The position numbers and the translations under genes were made by a program. Below, one piece after another: positions 42,699-52,336 of a DNA stretch of 64,000 bases. Every line of letters starts with the position of its first letter. Positions within the stretch are counted from its first letter, which is position 1. The stretch is from Methylobacterium sp. UNC378MF (GTDB lineage Bacteria; Pseudomonadota; Alphaproteobacteria; Rhizobiales; Beijerinckiaceae), in contig NZ_FMWU01000032.1 of the NCBI RefSeq assembly GCF_900103195.1, forward strand, positions 1-64,000, read 5' to 3'. The notes under the pieces are model-generated. The model had not been told where the DNA came from, searched no databases, and saw only the letters and a list, made by a program, of their open reading frames with translations.

Positions 42699-43451
42699 AT
42701 GCCGGCCTATGACTTCACCGCCCCGCGCCTCCATGTCGCGGCCGATCTCGCCGCGGGCGTGATTCTCCCCCTCGACCGGGCCCAGGCCAACTACCTGCTC
42801 AATGTGCTGCGCCGCGGACCGGATGATCCGGTCCTCGTCTTCAACGGTCGCCATGGCGAATGGCGCGCCCATCTGGTCCAGACCGGCCGGAAGGGGGCCG
42901 ATCTGCACGTTGCGGCGCAGACGCGCCCGCAGCCGGAGCGCGCCGACCTGCATTATCTCTTCGCACCGCTGAAGAGCGCCCGCCTGGATTATCTCGCGCA
43001 GAAGGCGGTGGAGATGGGCGCCGGCACCATTCGGCCGGTCATCACGCGGTTCACGCAGGGCGACCGCGTCAACATGGACCGGCTGCGGGCCAACGCCGTC
43101 GAGGCTGCCGAGCAATGCGGCATCCTGGCAATTCCCGAATGTCCTGAGCCTGAGCGACTCGCGCCGGCGCTCGCGGCGCTCGCGTCCGAGCGGCTTCTGG
43201 TGTTCTGCGACGAGGACGCTCCGGTCCGCGATCCCGTGCAGGCCCTGCGTGCGGCCGCCAATCCATCGGACTCGGTGCCGCTCGCCGTGCTGGTCGGTCC
43301 GGAAGGCGGCTTCTCGGACGAGGAGCGGGCGCTGATCCGGGCGCGGCCGAACACCGTCGCGCTTTCCCTGGGGCCGCGCATCCTGCGAGCCGACACGGCC
43401 GCCGTCGCCGTCCTGGCGCTGGTGCAGGCGGTGCTGGGTGACGCCCGTTGA
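42699..43451 (+). CDS. rsmE: 16S rRNA m3U1498 methyltransferase
   Basis: A 250-residue SPOUT-fold methyltransferase that methylates U1498 of 16S rRNA with SAM. The N-terminal PUA-like part covers about residues 1-75; the SPOUT knot carries LVGPEGGFSDEERALI and SLGPRILRADTAAVAVLALV, which form the SAM-binding knot. It is divergent from the secreted-protein gene and followed by gshA after about 290 bases; ubiA, rsmE and gshA are often neighbours in Rhizobiales. Confidence 0.9.
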   Translation: MPAYDFTAPRLHVAADLAAGVILPLDRAQANYLLNVLRRGPDDPVLVFNGRHGEWRAHLVQTGRKGADLHVAAQTRPQPERADLHYLFAPLKSARLDYLAQKAVEMGAGTIRPVITRFTQGDRVNMDRLRANAVEAAEQCGILAIPECPEPERLAPALAALASERLLVFCDEDAPVRDPVQALRAAANPSDSVPLAVLVGPEGGFSDEERALIRARPNTVALSLGPRILRADTAAVAVLALVQAVLGDAR

Positions 43452-43743
43452 GGCGGCACTGGACCAATCCATGTGCGCGGGCGCACATAGAGGCCTCGGC
43501 GAGGGCGATTGTTTCCTACGATCAGACGTGAAGCGGGGCACCTGCCGAGGCCGCCGCGTTGTGGGTTCCCGGCGGCTCGATTATGTCCCGGAGCGGACGC
43601 CGCCTGCGCCACGTGCTCATCGGGGTCGGGGGCGGGTGTCCGCCCGGATCCCGCTCGCGAGGGCGGGTTTGGACCGGGTGGATCCGCCGGAGTAGTTCGG
43701 CGCGCCCATTCCCAGGCACAGGTCAGACGCGGGCAGGCAGCGC

Positions 43744-45111
43744 ATGGCGCGCGACAGCAACGATACCACGCCGCTCACCACGCGCGCCGAACTGGTCGAA
43801 TGGTTCGCGGCGGGCGAGAAACCGCGCGCGCGCTTCGCGATCGGCACCGAGCACGAGAAGATCCCGTTCTACCGGGAGAACCGGGCACCGGTTCCCTATG
43901 AGGGCGGCAACGGTATCCGAGCGCTTCTCGACGGGCTTGCCCGCGAGACCGGCTGGGAACCGATCCTCGATCTCGGCAACATCATCGGCCTGTCGGCGGA
44001 GGCGGGCGGCGCGATCTCGATCGAGCCCGGCGGCCAGTTCGAGCTGTCCGGTGCGGCGCTTCCCGACGTACATGCCACCGCGGCGGAACTCGCCACGCAT
44101 CTCGCTGCCACCAAGCGGGTAGCCGATCCCCTGGGCATCGGCTTCCTGACGCTGGGCATGAGCCCGAAATGGCGACGGGACGAGACTCCGGTCATGCCCA
44201 AGAGCCGCTACCGGATCATGGCCGGCTACATGCCGAAGGTCGGGTCCCTCGGCCTGGACATGATGCTGCGTACCGCCACCGTGCAGGTGAATCTCGACTT
44301 CGCCTCCGAGGCCGACATGGTGCGCAAGATGCGCGCATCCCTGGCGCTGCAGCCGGTGGCCACCGCACTCTTCGCCAACTCGCCCTTCACCGACGGCCGG
44401 CCGAACGGCTTCCTCTCCCGCCGGTCCGAGATCTGGCGCGACACCGATGCCGATAGGACCGGGATGCTTCCCTTCGCCTTCGATTCGGGGTTCGGCTACG
44501 AGGCCTATGTCGATTGGCTGCTCGACATGCCGATGTACTTCGTCAAGCGGGGCGACACCTACCACGATGTGTCCGGCGCCTCGTTCCGCGACCTGATGGC
44601 CGGCAACCTGCCGCAACTCCCCGGCGAATTCGCGACGGTATCGGACTGGGCTAACCACGCCTCCACCGCCTTCCCCGAGGTGCGGCTCAAGCGCTTCCTG
44701 GAAATGCGCGGCGCCGATGTCGGCGATCCGGGCATGATCGCCGCCCAGGCGGCCTTCTGGGCCGGGCTCCTCTACGACGAGGTCGCCCTCGATGCGGCGC
44801 TCGACCTCGTGAAGGGGTGGAACACGGCCAACCGCGAGGCCGCGCGTGCAACCGCGCCGCGCCTCGGCCTGGCAACGCCGGTGGCCAACACCACGCTCGG
44901 TGCTGTCGCCGCCGAGGCCCTGGCCATTGCCCGAGCGGGGCTGCGGGCACGCGGCCGCCGCGACGCCGAGGGGCGGGACGAGGCGATCTATCTGCAACCC
45001 CTCGAGGCCATCGTCGCAGCGGGCCGGACCAGAGCCGAGGATCTGCTCGCTGACTATGAACGCCGCTGGGGCGCCTGCGTGCGTCCGGCCTTCACCGAAT
45101 GCGTCTTCTGA
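43744..45111 (+). CDS. gshA: Glutamate-cysteine ligase, plant/alphaproteobacterial type
   Basis: A 455-residue ATP-dependent ligase that makes gamma-glutamylcysteine, the first step to glutathione. The plant-type family is recognised from RFAIGTEHEKIPFYRE near the start, SIEPGGQFELSG, RYRIMAGYMPKVGSLGLDMM and RRSEIWRDTDADRTGM. Glutathione is central to formaldehyde and stress handling in methylotrophs, though this gene is common to the order. No glutathione synthase gene adjoins. The ATG at 43744 begins a complete protein. Confidence 0.92.
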   Translation: MARDSNDTTPLTTRAELVEWFAAGEKPRARFAIGTEHEKIPFYRENRAPVPYEGGNGIRALLDGLARETGWEPILDLGNIIGLSAEAGGAISIEPGGQFELSGAALPDVHATAAELATHLAATKRVADPLGIGFLTLGMSPKWRRDETPVMPKSRYRIMAGYMPKVGSLGLDMMLRTATVQVNLDFASEADMVRKMRASLALQPVATALFANSPFTDGRPNGFLSRRSEIWRDTDADRTGMLPFAFDSGFGYEAYVDWLLDMPMYFVKRGDTYHDVSGASFRDLMAGNLPQLPGEFATVSDWANHASTAFPEVRLKRFLEMRGADVGDPGMIAAQAAFWAGLLYDEVALDAALDLVKGWNTANREAARATAPRLGLATPVANTTLGAVAAEALAIARAGLRARGRRDAEGRDEAIYLQPLEAIVAAGRTRAEDLLADYERRWGACVRPAFTECVF

Positions 45112-45207
45112 GCGCTGCCTGACTGATCGCGGAATCCGGAGCGAATCACAATCCGAACGTGCTAATGGAACGTTCCATCGGGCTTCGAGCCTTGGAGGGG
45201 CCGTATC

Positions 45208-45555
45208 GTGATTCGCATCCTTGCCCTCGTCCTGCTTGGGGTGGCGTCCTTGTCTGCGGGTGTGGGTGCAGGTCAGGCCGCTGACTTGGGGCGCTTCGAG
45301 GCTCCCGGTCCGTCGCCCGCGCCTGGCCGCTGGCATAACGGACGCGACGGCCGCATCGCGGGCACCGTGGCCGCACGCGGCCGGCCGCAATACAGCTATT
45401 ACGGCGAGTACGGCTATCCCGCACCCTTCGGCTACGGCTACGCCTACGCCCCGGTGCCGAGCCACGGCTTCGACTATGGCTATTCCGGCCCGCGCTATGC
45501 CTGGACTGCGCCGGACAGCTATTATGGACCGGCCTTCGGCTATTACGAATGGTGA
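45208..45555 (+). CDS. Secreted Gly/Tyr-rich hypothetical protein
   Basis: A 115-residue exported protein: signal peptide to about residue 25 (GQAADLGRF) and a mature part rich in Tyr, Gly and Pro (YSYYGEYGYPAPFGYGYAYA, then more YG repeats). It is probably disordered or surface-associated. The ORF starts at an ATG preceded by a purine run. There are no cysteines and no catalytic motif, so no function is proposed. Confidence 0.6.
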   Translation: MIRILALVLLGVASLSAGVGAGQAADLGRFEAPGPSPAPGRWHNGRDGRIAGTVAARGRPQYSYYGEYGYPAPFGYGYAYAPVPSHGFDYGYSGPRYAWTAPDSYYGPAFGYYEW

Positions 45556-45570
45556 GGGTGGCGGCTGGCG

Positions 45571-45906
45571 TTGCGACGTGGGGATGCCTATGACGCGCCG
45601 GGGGGCGGCCTCAGCGCTGGCTCGGGAGCTTCCGGCGTGCGGGACGAGGATGCGGACTGCGTCGATCTCGACCTCAGCGGCCTGAAATGTCCGCTCCCGG
45701 TTCTGCGCACGCGCAAGGTCCTGCGCAGCCTCGCAGGCGGCCGAACCCTCGTGGTGACCTGCACCGATCCACTGGCCGCCCTCGACATCCCGAACCTCGT
45801 GCGGGAGGAAGGCGCCCGCCTCGACGCCGTCGAACGGCTCGAGGGGCCGCTTGAGCGACGCCTGCGCTTCCGCATCACCGTGTCCGCAAGGCCGCCGCAT
45901 TCCTGA
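45571..45906 (+). CDS. SirA/TusA-family sulfur-carrier-like protein
   Basis: A 111-residue protein with the TusA fold. The catalytic Cys is C40 in DLSGLKCPLPVLRTRKVLRS, the family signature CPxP. Members accept persulfide sulfur for tRNA thiolation or other uses. The first 30 residues (acidic/Gly-rich) are atypical, so the real start may be further in (a GTG near 45637). It is preceded by the secreted Tyr-rich gene (15 bases) and followed by the Nudix gene (38 bases), probably one transcript. Confidence 0.82.
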   Translation: MRRGDAYDAPGGGLSAGSGASGVRDEDADCVDLDLSGLKCPLPVLRTRKVLRSLAGGRTLVVTCTDPLAALDIPNLVREEGARLDAVERLEGPLERRLRFRITVSARPPHS

Positions 45907-45944
45907 ACGATCCGTCAGCCTTCCGGAAGCAAGGTGGGATTGGA

Positions 45945-46520
45945 ATGGCAGCGAGGATCGGGGGCGTGCGCCTCGTACACGACGGTTGGGCGCGCTACCT
46001 CGTCGCCGAGGTGATGCAGGAGGATGGGACCCGCATCACGCGGGAGATGGAGGATCACGGCCGCGCGGTCGCGGTGCTCCCCTACGATCCGGAGCGGCGG
46101 GTCGCCACGCTCGTCTCGCAGTTCCGGGCGCCGGTCCTCTATTCCGGCGGACCACCGAGCCATATCGAGGTGCCGGCCGGTCTCCTCGATGAAGGCGACT
46201 CCGCGGACGAGGCGCGGCGCGAGGCGATGGAGGAGACGGGCTTGCGCCTGAGCCAGCTCGACTTCGTTGCCAGCACCTGGTCGATGCCGGGGATCTCCAC
46301 GGAGCGGATGGACCTGTTCCTCGCCGCCTATGGCGAGGCCGACCGGACCGGGACCGGCGGCGGATTGGCCGCAGAGGGCGAGGCCGTGGCGGTGCACGAG
46401 ATCCCGCTGCCGGAACTGGCCGCCATGGGTCGCCGTGGGGCGATCACCGACATGAAGTCGCTGACGCTGCTGTTCGCGCTCCAACTGCAGCGGCCGGACC
46501 TCTTCGCAGAGAGTCGCTGA
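45945..46520 (+). CDS. Nudix hydrolase (ADP-ribose pyrophosphatase-like)
   Basis: A 191-residue Nudix hydrolase. The Nudix segment is at residues 79-100 (AGLLDEGDSADEARREAMEE), with REAMEE for metal binding. It is one residue shorter than the classic GX5EX7REUXEEXGU pattern. HIEVPAGLLDE and DFVASTWSMPGISTERMDLF fit ADP-ribose or sugar-nucleotide hydrolases of this group. The substrate is not certain. It is convergent with the WecG-type gene, only two bases between the stops. Confidence 0.85.
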   Translation: MAARIGGVRLVHDGWARYLVAEVMQEDGTRITREMEDHGRAVAVLPYDPERRVATLVSQFRAPVLYSGGPPSHIEVPAGLLDEGDSADEARREAMEETGLRLSQLDFVASTWSMPGISTERMDLFLAAYGEADRTGTGGGLAAEGEAVAVHEIPLPELAAMGRRGAITDMKSLTLLFALQLQRPDLFAESR

Positions 46521-46522
46521 GG

Positions 46523-47386
46523 TCAGTTGGCGCTTCGCCGCGTCCGATCCTGCAGGGCGAGGCCGATGAAGCGCCAGGACTTGATGAAGTAGCGGCGGAA
46601 CAGCCGCCGCGGCGCCTGCAGGAACCGGTAGATCCATTCGAGGCCGAAACGCTGCATCAAGTCCGGCGCACGCGGCAGGAACCCCGCCGCGACGTTCAGG
46701 GCGTCGCCCACGCAGAACACCACCGGTTCGCCAAGCGCTTGGCCGTGCCGATCCACCCAGATCTCGGATTTGGGGGCGCCGACTCCCATCACCAGCAGCG
46801 TGGTCCCGTGGGCACGGATCCGTTCTGCCAGGGCGCGGCTGTAAGCCGGATCGTTCTCGAAACCGAAGGGCGGCACCGCGCTGGCCACGGCTCCGGACCG
46901 AAGGCCCGCTGCCTGCAGCCGGGTGGCAAGCGCGTCCGCCGCATCCTGGCGGGCGGAGACGAAGAACACCCGCTGCGCGAAGTTCGGCGGATCAGCCAGG
47001 ATGCAGCCCAGGAGATCGTGGCCTGTGATCCGATGCACGGGCTGGGCGCAGGCCTTCCGCGCCAGCCAGACCAGGGGCATCCCGTCGAGGGTCCTGGCCG
47101 CGGCGCGCGCGTAGGCCTCGCGGAACAGGGCATTCTCGCTGAGCTGGACGATATGATCGACATTCGCCGTGACGATCATCCGCGGCCGGCCGTCCCGCCG
47201 GGCCGCAATAGCGGCTAAGAGGGCCTCCGCGGAACCGGTATGGAATCGATATCCGAAGAGCGCGACGGTCGTGGCCGTCTGCGGCGACCCGGATGCCGTG
47301 GTAGCCGGGGCGCTCATTGTCTGTGCCTCCCCGCGGACCGGATCCACGGCGCCCAGGTAGAGACCGATCTCCCCGATGTCACGCAT
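46523..47386 (-). CDS. WecG/TagA/CpsF-family glycosyltransferase
   Basis: A 287-residue transferase of the WecG/TagA/CpsF family (GT26), adding ManNAc, GlcNAc or another sugar to lipid-linked intermediates. The family core is VTANVDHIVQLSEN, LDGMPLVWLARKACAQPVHRITG and GVGAPKSEIWVDRHGQALG. The ATG at 47386 overlaps the end of the Wzz-like gene by 8 bases, so coupled translation is likely; an alternative start lies at 47317. It is the last gene of the second polysaccharide locus. Confidence 0.84.
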   Translation of the reverse strand: MRDIGEIGLYLGAVDPVRGEAQTMSAPATTASGSPQTATTVALFGYRFHTGSAEALLAAIAARRDGRPRMIVTANVDHIVQLSENALFREAYARAAARTLDGMPLVWLARKACAQPVHRITGHDLLGCILADPPNFAQRVFFVSARQDAADALATRLQAAGLRSGAVASAVPPFGFENDPAYSRALAERIRAHGTTLLVMGVGAPKSEIWVDRHGQALGEPVVFCVGDALNVAAGFLPRAPDLMQRFGLEWIYRFLQAPRRLFRRYFIKSWRFIGLALQDRTRRSAN

Positions 47387-48854
47387 CGGCGGCCCGGAAG
47401 CTCGCAGCCGGCCGGGTGGCGGCGCGCCGGTGGCGGCGGCGGTCGCTGTCGGCGCCGAGGAGCAGGGCGATGCCGGCGCCGAGGAGCAGGCCGAGGACCA
47501 GGGCCACAGGCAGGACGATCTTGGGTGAGGGCGGGAAGGTCCGCTGGCGCGCCGGTGTCGCGGCCGAGATAATCCGGACGTTGGTGGTGTTGAGCCGCTC
47601 CTGCTCGCTCGCCTCGCGGGCGCGCTTCAGGTAGGCCTCGTAGATGCCGCGGCGGGCATCGAGGGTGCGCTCCAGCTCGCGCAGGCCGACGTAGGCCCGG
47701 TCGCTGCTGGCCGTCTCGCTCTTCACCCGGTCGAGACTGGCCCGGATCGCCGCCTCGCTGGCGGCGGCGCGATCGTAATCCTTCTGGGTCGTCTCGATGA
47801 TCCGCTCCTTCTCGCGCTGGATCAGGCGCTGCAGGTCGCGCTGCTGGGCGTATTGCTCGGCCATGGCCGGGTGGCGCTCGCCGAGGCGGGTGGCGAGTTC
47901 CGCGGTGTTGCGGGACAGCGTGGCATATTGCTGCCGCAGAGCCTGCATCTCGAGGGATTGCAGCATCTCCGGCAAAGCGGTGCTGGGATCGGACGAGCGC
48001 ATCCGGCGCGCCTGATCGAGGCGCGACTTCGCCTCGGCCGTTTTGATGGAGGCGGTGACGAGCTGCTGGTTCAGGTCGCCGAGCTGCTGGTCGGTGAGCA
48101 GGCGGCCGCTGGCGGCCACGAGCTTGTGATCCTCGCGGTAGCGGACCACGGCGCCCTCTGCCTGCTCGACGTCCCGCTTCAGGCTGCTGAGCCGCCCGGC
48201 CAGGGCCTCGGAGGCGCGGCGCGCGGTCTCGGTGCGGGCTGCGGCCTCCTCGGCGAAGTAGGCGTCGCCGATGGCATTGGCGATGCGCGCGGCCTTCTCG
48301 GGATCGCGGGACTGCACCGAGACGTCGATCACGAAGGTCCGCTCGGCCCGCCGGACGCTGAGCCGGTTCTGCAGCGTGTCGAGGGCGGTGTTGACGGGGT
48401 CGCGGCTCGCCGGCGGGGGCAGCATGCCCAGGGCGCCCTTGATCCAGGTGAGCGTCGGGTTGTCGCCGTCCGGCAGGACGAACTCCTCGTCCTGATCGAG
48501 ACGGAGCTTGGCGATCACGCGGCGCAGGACGCTGTCGGACTGGATCACCCGCACCTGGCTCTCGGCGATCGAGACGCCGCTGTCGGCCTGGGGCTGGCGC
48601 GCGTTCACGTCGTTCTCGACGACCCGCAGGTCGCTGGGATCCACGAGAACCTGGATGCTGGACGTATAACGCGGCGGGATCAGGCCGAGCAGGGCGACCG
48701 CCACGGCGACCATGAACAGGCCGCCCAGCACGATGAAGCCGCTGCCGCGCCACAGGCGCCGCAGGATCACGCGGCTGTCCGGCGACGGCGTGACCTGCGG
48801 CAGCACCATCCGGACGGGCTGGTCGCCGCTCATCCGTGTCGAGAAGTCGAACAT
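47379..48854 (-). CDS. Wzz/GumC-like polysaccharide co-polymerase without kinase
   Basis: A 491-residue inner-membrane protein: TM1 at about residues 38-58, a long periplasmic coiled-coil region and TM2 near 450-475, ending in a short basic tail. It is a paralogue of the Wzc-like protein at 18010 (VLVDPSDLRVVENDVNARQ here, ILIDPRDRQVVTNDVNPAA there) but has no ATPase domain at all. It would set chain length or form part of the export complex. The ATG at 48854 gives the normal spacing before TM1; upstream codons are shadow. It overlaps the WecG-type gene. Confidence 0.85.
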   Translation of the reverse strand: MFDFSTRMSGDQPVRMVLPQVTPSPDSRVILRRLWRGSGFIVLGGLFMVAVAVALLGLIPPRYTSSIQVLVDPSDLRVVENDVNARQPQADSGVSIAESQVRVIQSDSVLRRVIAKLRLDQDEEFVLPDGDNPTLTWIKGALGMLPPPASRDPVNTALDTLQNRLSVRRAERTFVIDVSVQSRDPEKAARIANAIGDAYFAEEAAARTETARRASEALAGRLSSLKRDVEQAEGAVVRYREDHKLVAASGRLLTDQQLGDLNQQLVTASIKTAEAKSRLDQARRMRSSDPSTALPEMLQSLEMQALRQQYATLSRNTAELATRLGERHPAMAEQYAQQRDLQRLIQREKERIIETTQKDYDRAAASEAAIRASLDRVKSETASSDRAYVGLRELERTLDARRGIYEAYLKRAREASEQERLNTTNVRIISAATPARQRTFPPSPKIVLPVALVLGLLLGAGIALLLGADSDRRRHRRAATRPAASFRAADA

Positions 48855-49134
48855 ACGCCTCGCTCCCTGACCTGCCCGGGCGGAGACCACCGCCCGTCGC
48901 CCTCTGCATCGCCCGTCCCCTTTCTGACCAGCTTCGTGCCGATCCGGAACAGGTGCTCGCCCGAGGCGTCGCCTTCTTCGGGAGCCCAGCAATCAGCATA
49001 CCGGACCAGTCGTATCGTCCCGATGTGGCTCTTGCGTCAGGAAGCCCGCAGATATCGCTTACCGATGCGATCATGAGTGTCACGATAACAGAGCACGTAA
49101 AGTTCCCGATTTGCTGGGGACGACGTGAACCGCC

Positions 49135-50247
49135 TCAGGCGATGCCACCCCGTGCGACAATTGACTCCGGCGCCGCGTAGGCGGCCGGATCGCCCGCCAG
49201 GAATTGTTGGAAGCGCCGGCCGTCCTCGGCCGCGGTCGCGTTCCAGCGGGCCACGTTGGCTCGGCTTGCCGCCGCCGCGCGGGCCGGGCCGCCTTCCCGA
49301 AGCCAGGCGCCGACGGCCCGGGCTGCTCCGTCGGGATCCTCCGGCCGGATGAGCAGGCCGGATGTCCCCAGCACCTCGCGGAACACCGGGTCATCCGGCG
49401 CCACGACCGGCAGGCCGCCATGCTGGACTTCCAGCAGCGGCAGGCCCAGCCCCTCCGCCATGGAGGTGGAGACCAGCAGGTGGCACGACCCGGCGAGGGC
49501 ACGCAGCTCTGCGTCGGCGAGGTACCCGTGCCGGTGCAGGAATGGCGGCGGCGCCTCCAGGAAGGCGTGCCGTCCCCAGCCGACCCGGCCGACGAGATGG
49601 AGTTCCGCCGGGATACCGGCGCGGATCAGCGCCGCCGTCAGGGCGAGGGTCGCCGGATAGTTCTTGCGCGGCTCGATGGTCCCGATGGCGAGGAGCCGCA
49701 GCGTTCCGCCCGGCCCGTAGGCCGCCGGTCCCGGCAGGTCGCCCAGGCCGAAGGCGTCGCGGACGGGGGGGCGCAGCAGGGCGACGCGGGCGCGCGCCGC
49801 GCAGAGCCCGCGCACGGCCGCGCCGGTGGTGCGGCTGTTGACGAACAGGTTCGGGCACCAGCGCAGGGCGAGGGCGAAGCTCGGGCTCATGTAGATCCGG
49901 CTGCGCAGGCTCAGATCCGCCTTCCGCGTCAGGAGGAACGTGTCGTGGACGTAGAGCAGGCACCGCGCTGCCGCGACGGCGCAGAGAGGCCCCGGTGGGA
50001 AGCCCGGGAACAGGAACAGCGCGTCCCGGTCCAGGAGCGCCCGCGCCGGGAGGCCGACGTGCTGCGCGGCGATCATGTCCGGCAGGGAGCCGGCGGTCAC
50101 CGGCCGCACCGTGTGCGGAGCGAGCCTGTCCGGGGCGAAGAGGTCGAGGGTGACCCGCTCGATCCCCGTGACATGGGCCCGCAGATGGGTCTGGTCGAGG
50201 TAGATCCGCCGCCGCACCATATCGGGATCCGCCTTGCCGGCCGTCAT
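49135..50247 (-). CDS. GT4-like glycosyltransferase
   Basis: A 370-residue GT-B glycosyltransferase. The start has LRAHVTGIERVTLDLFAPDR, the donor domain GTLRLLAIGTIEPRKNYPATL and SMAEGLGLPLLEVQHGGLPVV with the EX7E pair of GT4. The ATG at 50247 overlaps the stop of the upstream glycosyltransferase gene (ATGA), so the pair is coupled. It would add a sugar to the repeat unit of the second polysaccharide. About 280 bases separate it from the Wzz gene downstream. Confidence 0.83.
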   Translation of the reverse strand: MTAGKADPDMVRRRIYLDQTHLRAHVTGIERVTLDLFAPDRLAPHTVRPVTAGSLPDMIAAQHVGLPARALLDRDALFLFPGFPPGPLCAVAAARCLLYVHDTFLLTRKADLSLRSRIYMSPSFALALRWCPNLFVNSRTTGAAVRGLCAARARVALLRPPVRDAFGLGDLPGPAAYGPGGTLRLLAIGTIEPRKNYPATLALTAALIRAGIPAELHLVGRVGWGRHAFLEAPPPFLHRHGYLADAELRALAGSCHLLVSTSMAEGLGLPLLEVQHGGLPVVAPDDPVFREVLGTSGLLIRPEDPDGAARAVGAWLREGGPARAAAASRANVARWNATAAEDGRRFQQFLAGDPAAYAAPESIVARGGIA

Positions 50248-52250
50248 GGCGCACGCCGCCGCAGCGCGCCGGCAAGATAGAGGCACCGGCGCACGAAGAG
50301 CGGCATCCGGCGCCCGAACATCATCTGCTTGGCCCGCCGCAGCCGGCGAACGAGCGGCGGCGAGACCGCCGGAACGGTGCCGGTCGCGCCAGTCCGCAGA
50401 TCGGCCGCGAAGGGGAAATGCCCGAGCATCGCGGGTGCGAAGCATGGATGGGTCGCGCCCTCCGACAAGCCCTGTCGCCGGAACACCGCCTCCAGGGACA
50501 GCGCTGCCGCGGCCGGGCTGTAGCGGCTCTCCAGGGCGATGCGCGCAAAGGCTCCGAGACGCGTGCGGGCCTCCCGGTCACCGACCAGGGCGGCCAGGGC
50601 TTCGGCGAGGGCGCCCGGCCGCATCGGCACGAGGCGGCCGGATACGCCGTCGATCACCGCCGAGGTCAGCCCTGAGGTGCGATAGGCCAGGGTTGGCACG
50701 CCGCACAGGCCGGCTTCGATGGGCGTCTGCCCAAGAGTCTCGTGACGGCTCGCGGTGACGTGGAGGTCGCAGGCGCCGTACCACGCCGCCAGCATCGCCT
50801 CGTCCGCGATGAGGCCGGGCGCGAAGAGGTTCGCGACGCCGAGCCGGGCCGGATCGTCGAGCCGGCCGATCGCCACCACGCCGACGCCCGGCCCCGCTAC
50901 GGCCTGCAGCGCCGCTCGGAGATCGGCAAAGCCCTTGTCGGGCCCGTCGACGATCACCGAGGAGACAAGGATCAGCACGTCGTCGGGCGGCAGGCCGAGG
51001 CGGCCGCGCAGCTCCGCGCGATCACCGGGCCGGAACACGGCGGTCGGGAAGGCGAGGCGGATCGGCTCGACCACAGTTCCGGGCGGCGCGAGTTCGCGAG
51101 CCCGCGCCAGCGTCCAGTCGGAATTGGCGAGCAGCCAGGGAGCCGGCGATGGGGTCGCGGATACCCCTGCGGCGCCGGCCAGCACCGCGCGCTTGCGGCC
51201 ATGCATGCCGGCGATCCGGCCGGGCGCCAGCTGCGGGTATTCGTCCGGGCTGGGGCAGGCCGCATCGCAGCCGATCGCGGCGCGTCCGCATGCGCGCGGA
51301 TGGGCGCACCGGCCCGTGAGAGGGAAGAGGTCGTGCAGCACGAGGCCGACCGCTCCCTGTCGGGCCAGACGGCCGACGACGTCGAGGCTGCGGGTGGCGC
51401 CGTGCAGGTTGCCGGCGAGGACGAGGTCCGGGGCGGCCTCCGCGATCGCCGCCTCCGCCCGGGGGAAGACGTCGCGCCACTCGGCAGCTTCGGGGCGGCC
51501 GCTCAGGATGATCTCCGCAACCCGATGACCCGCGAGGGTCAGCGCCTCCGCGAGCCGGCGCTGGGCCACGCCGGCGCCGCCCTGGGTGCCCGTCCCGGTG
51601 AGCGACACGATCGACAGGCCGTCGCCGGGCGGAGGCAAATCCGCATGCAGCCTGTGGAGGAGCGCCGGACGGCCGATCAGGCTCCGCCGGTTCCCGGCAA
51701 TCCTCGACCAGGCGGCCGCTTCATGCAGCATACCGTCGGCGTCGAGGACCGCGTGGGCCGCGACGGCGTTGCGCCGCCAGAGGATCCCGCCGCCCGCAGG
51801 CACGCGGCTGCCGATCGCCTCCGCAGGACAGGGTCCGTCGAGGCCGCGGACGGCGTCGTCGAACAGGACGCGCAGCCCCGCGACCGCGTCGCCATCGGTG
51901 AGCGACGCCTCCAGCGCCAGCGCGATCAGCGCCCCCGGTGCGAGCAGGTCGCCGGCGCTGAGCCAGAGCAGGTGGTCCGGACCGGGATCGGCCAGGATGC
52001 GCTCGACGGCGGCGCGGGCGGTTCCCGGCGCCAGCACGTCGTGCCGGAGTTCCGGATAGTCCTGTCGCAGGACCGACGCGACGGTCCCGGCCGGCGCCGC
52101 GCCTGCCCGGGCCACCGTGACGATCCGGATCCGCGGCCATGGTCGCCCGTCGGGCAGCGACGCCGGACGAGCGGGGCCGGGGGCTTGGCGCCCGAACGGC
52201 CAGCCGGCGACGCCGTGGGCAGGCGATGCGATGTCTGCGGCGTCGGTCAA
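50244..52250 (-). CDS. Large two-domain glycosyltransferase (GT2-like plus GT4)
   Basis: A glycosyltransferase of about 668 residues. The first part (about 25-260) has a GT2-like layout, PRIRIVTVARAG then VASVLRQDYPEL and LLWLSAGDLLAPGALIAL, but its nucleotide site looks weak. The second part (about 260-640) is a GT4 domain with IVSLTGTGTQGGAGVAQRRL and SRHETLGQTPIEAGLCGVP. The start is unclear: no ATG or GTG lies between the selD stop and the first domain; TTG at 52250 is the only usual codon. The frame stays open far upstream through selD, but only as shadow. It is coupled to the next gene. Confidence 0.7.
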   Translation of the reverse strand: MTDAADIASPAHGVAGWPFGRQAPGPARPASLPDGRPWPRIRIVTVARAGAAPAGTVASVLRQDYPELRHDVLAPGTARAAVERILADPGPDHLLWLSAGDLLAPGALIALALEASLTDGDAVAGLRVLFDDAVRGLDGPCPAEAIGSRVPAGGGILWRRNAVAAHAVLDADGMLHEAAAWSRIAGNRRSLIGRPALLHRLHADLPPPGDGLSIVSLTGTGTQGGAGVAQRRLAEALTLAGHRVAEIILSGRPEAAEWRDVFPRAEAAIAEAAPDLVLAGNLHGATRSLDVVGRLARQGAVGLVLHDLFPLTGRCAHPRACGRAAIGCDAACPSPDEYPQLAPGRIAGMHGRKRAVLAGAAGVSATPSPAPWLLANSDWTLARARELAPPGTVVEPIRLAFPTAVFRPGDRAELRGRLGLPPDDVLILVSSVIVDGPDKGFADLRAALQAVAGPGVGVVAIGRLDDPARLGVANLFAPGLIADEAMLAAWYGACDLHVTASRHETLGQTPIEAGLCGVPTLAYRTSGLTSAVIDGVSGRLVPMRPGALAEALAALVGDREARTRLGAFARIALESRYSPAAAALSLEAVFRRQGLSEGATHPCFAPAMLGHFPFAADLRTGATGTVPAVSPPLVRRLRRAKQMMFGRRMPLFVRRCLYLAGALRRRAP

Positions 52251-52336
52251 GGCGGCTCTGACGGCGGCTCGGGTCTCGTGCGGGGCGGCAGCGTGGACCG
52301 GAAGGTTGAAGATTGCCTCTCGGTGCCGGCGGCGTG

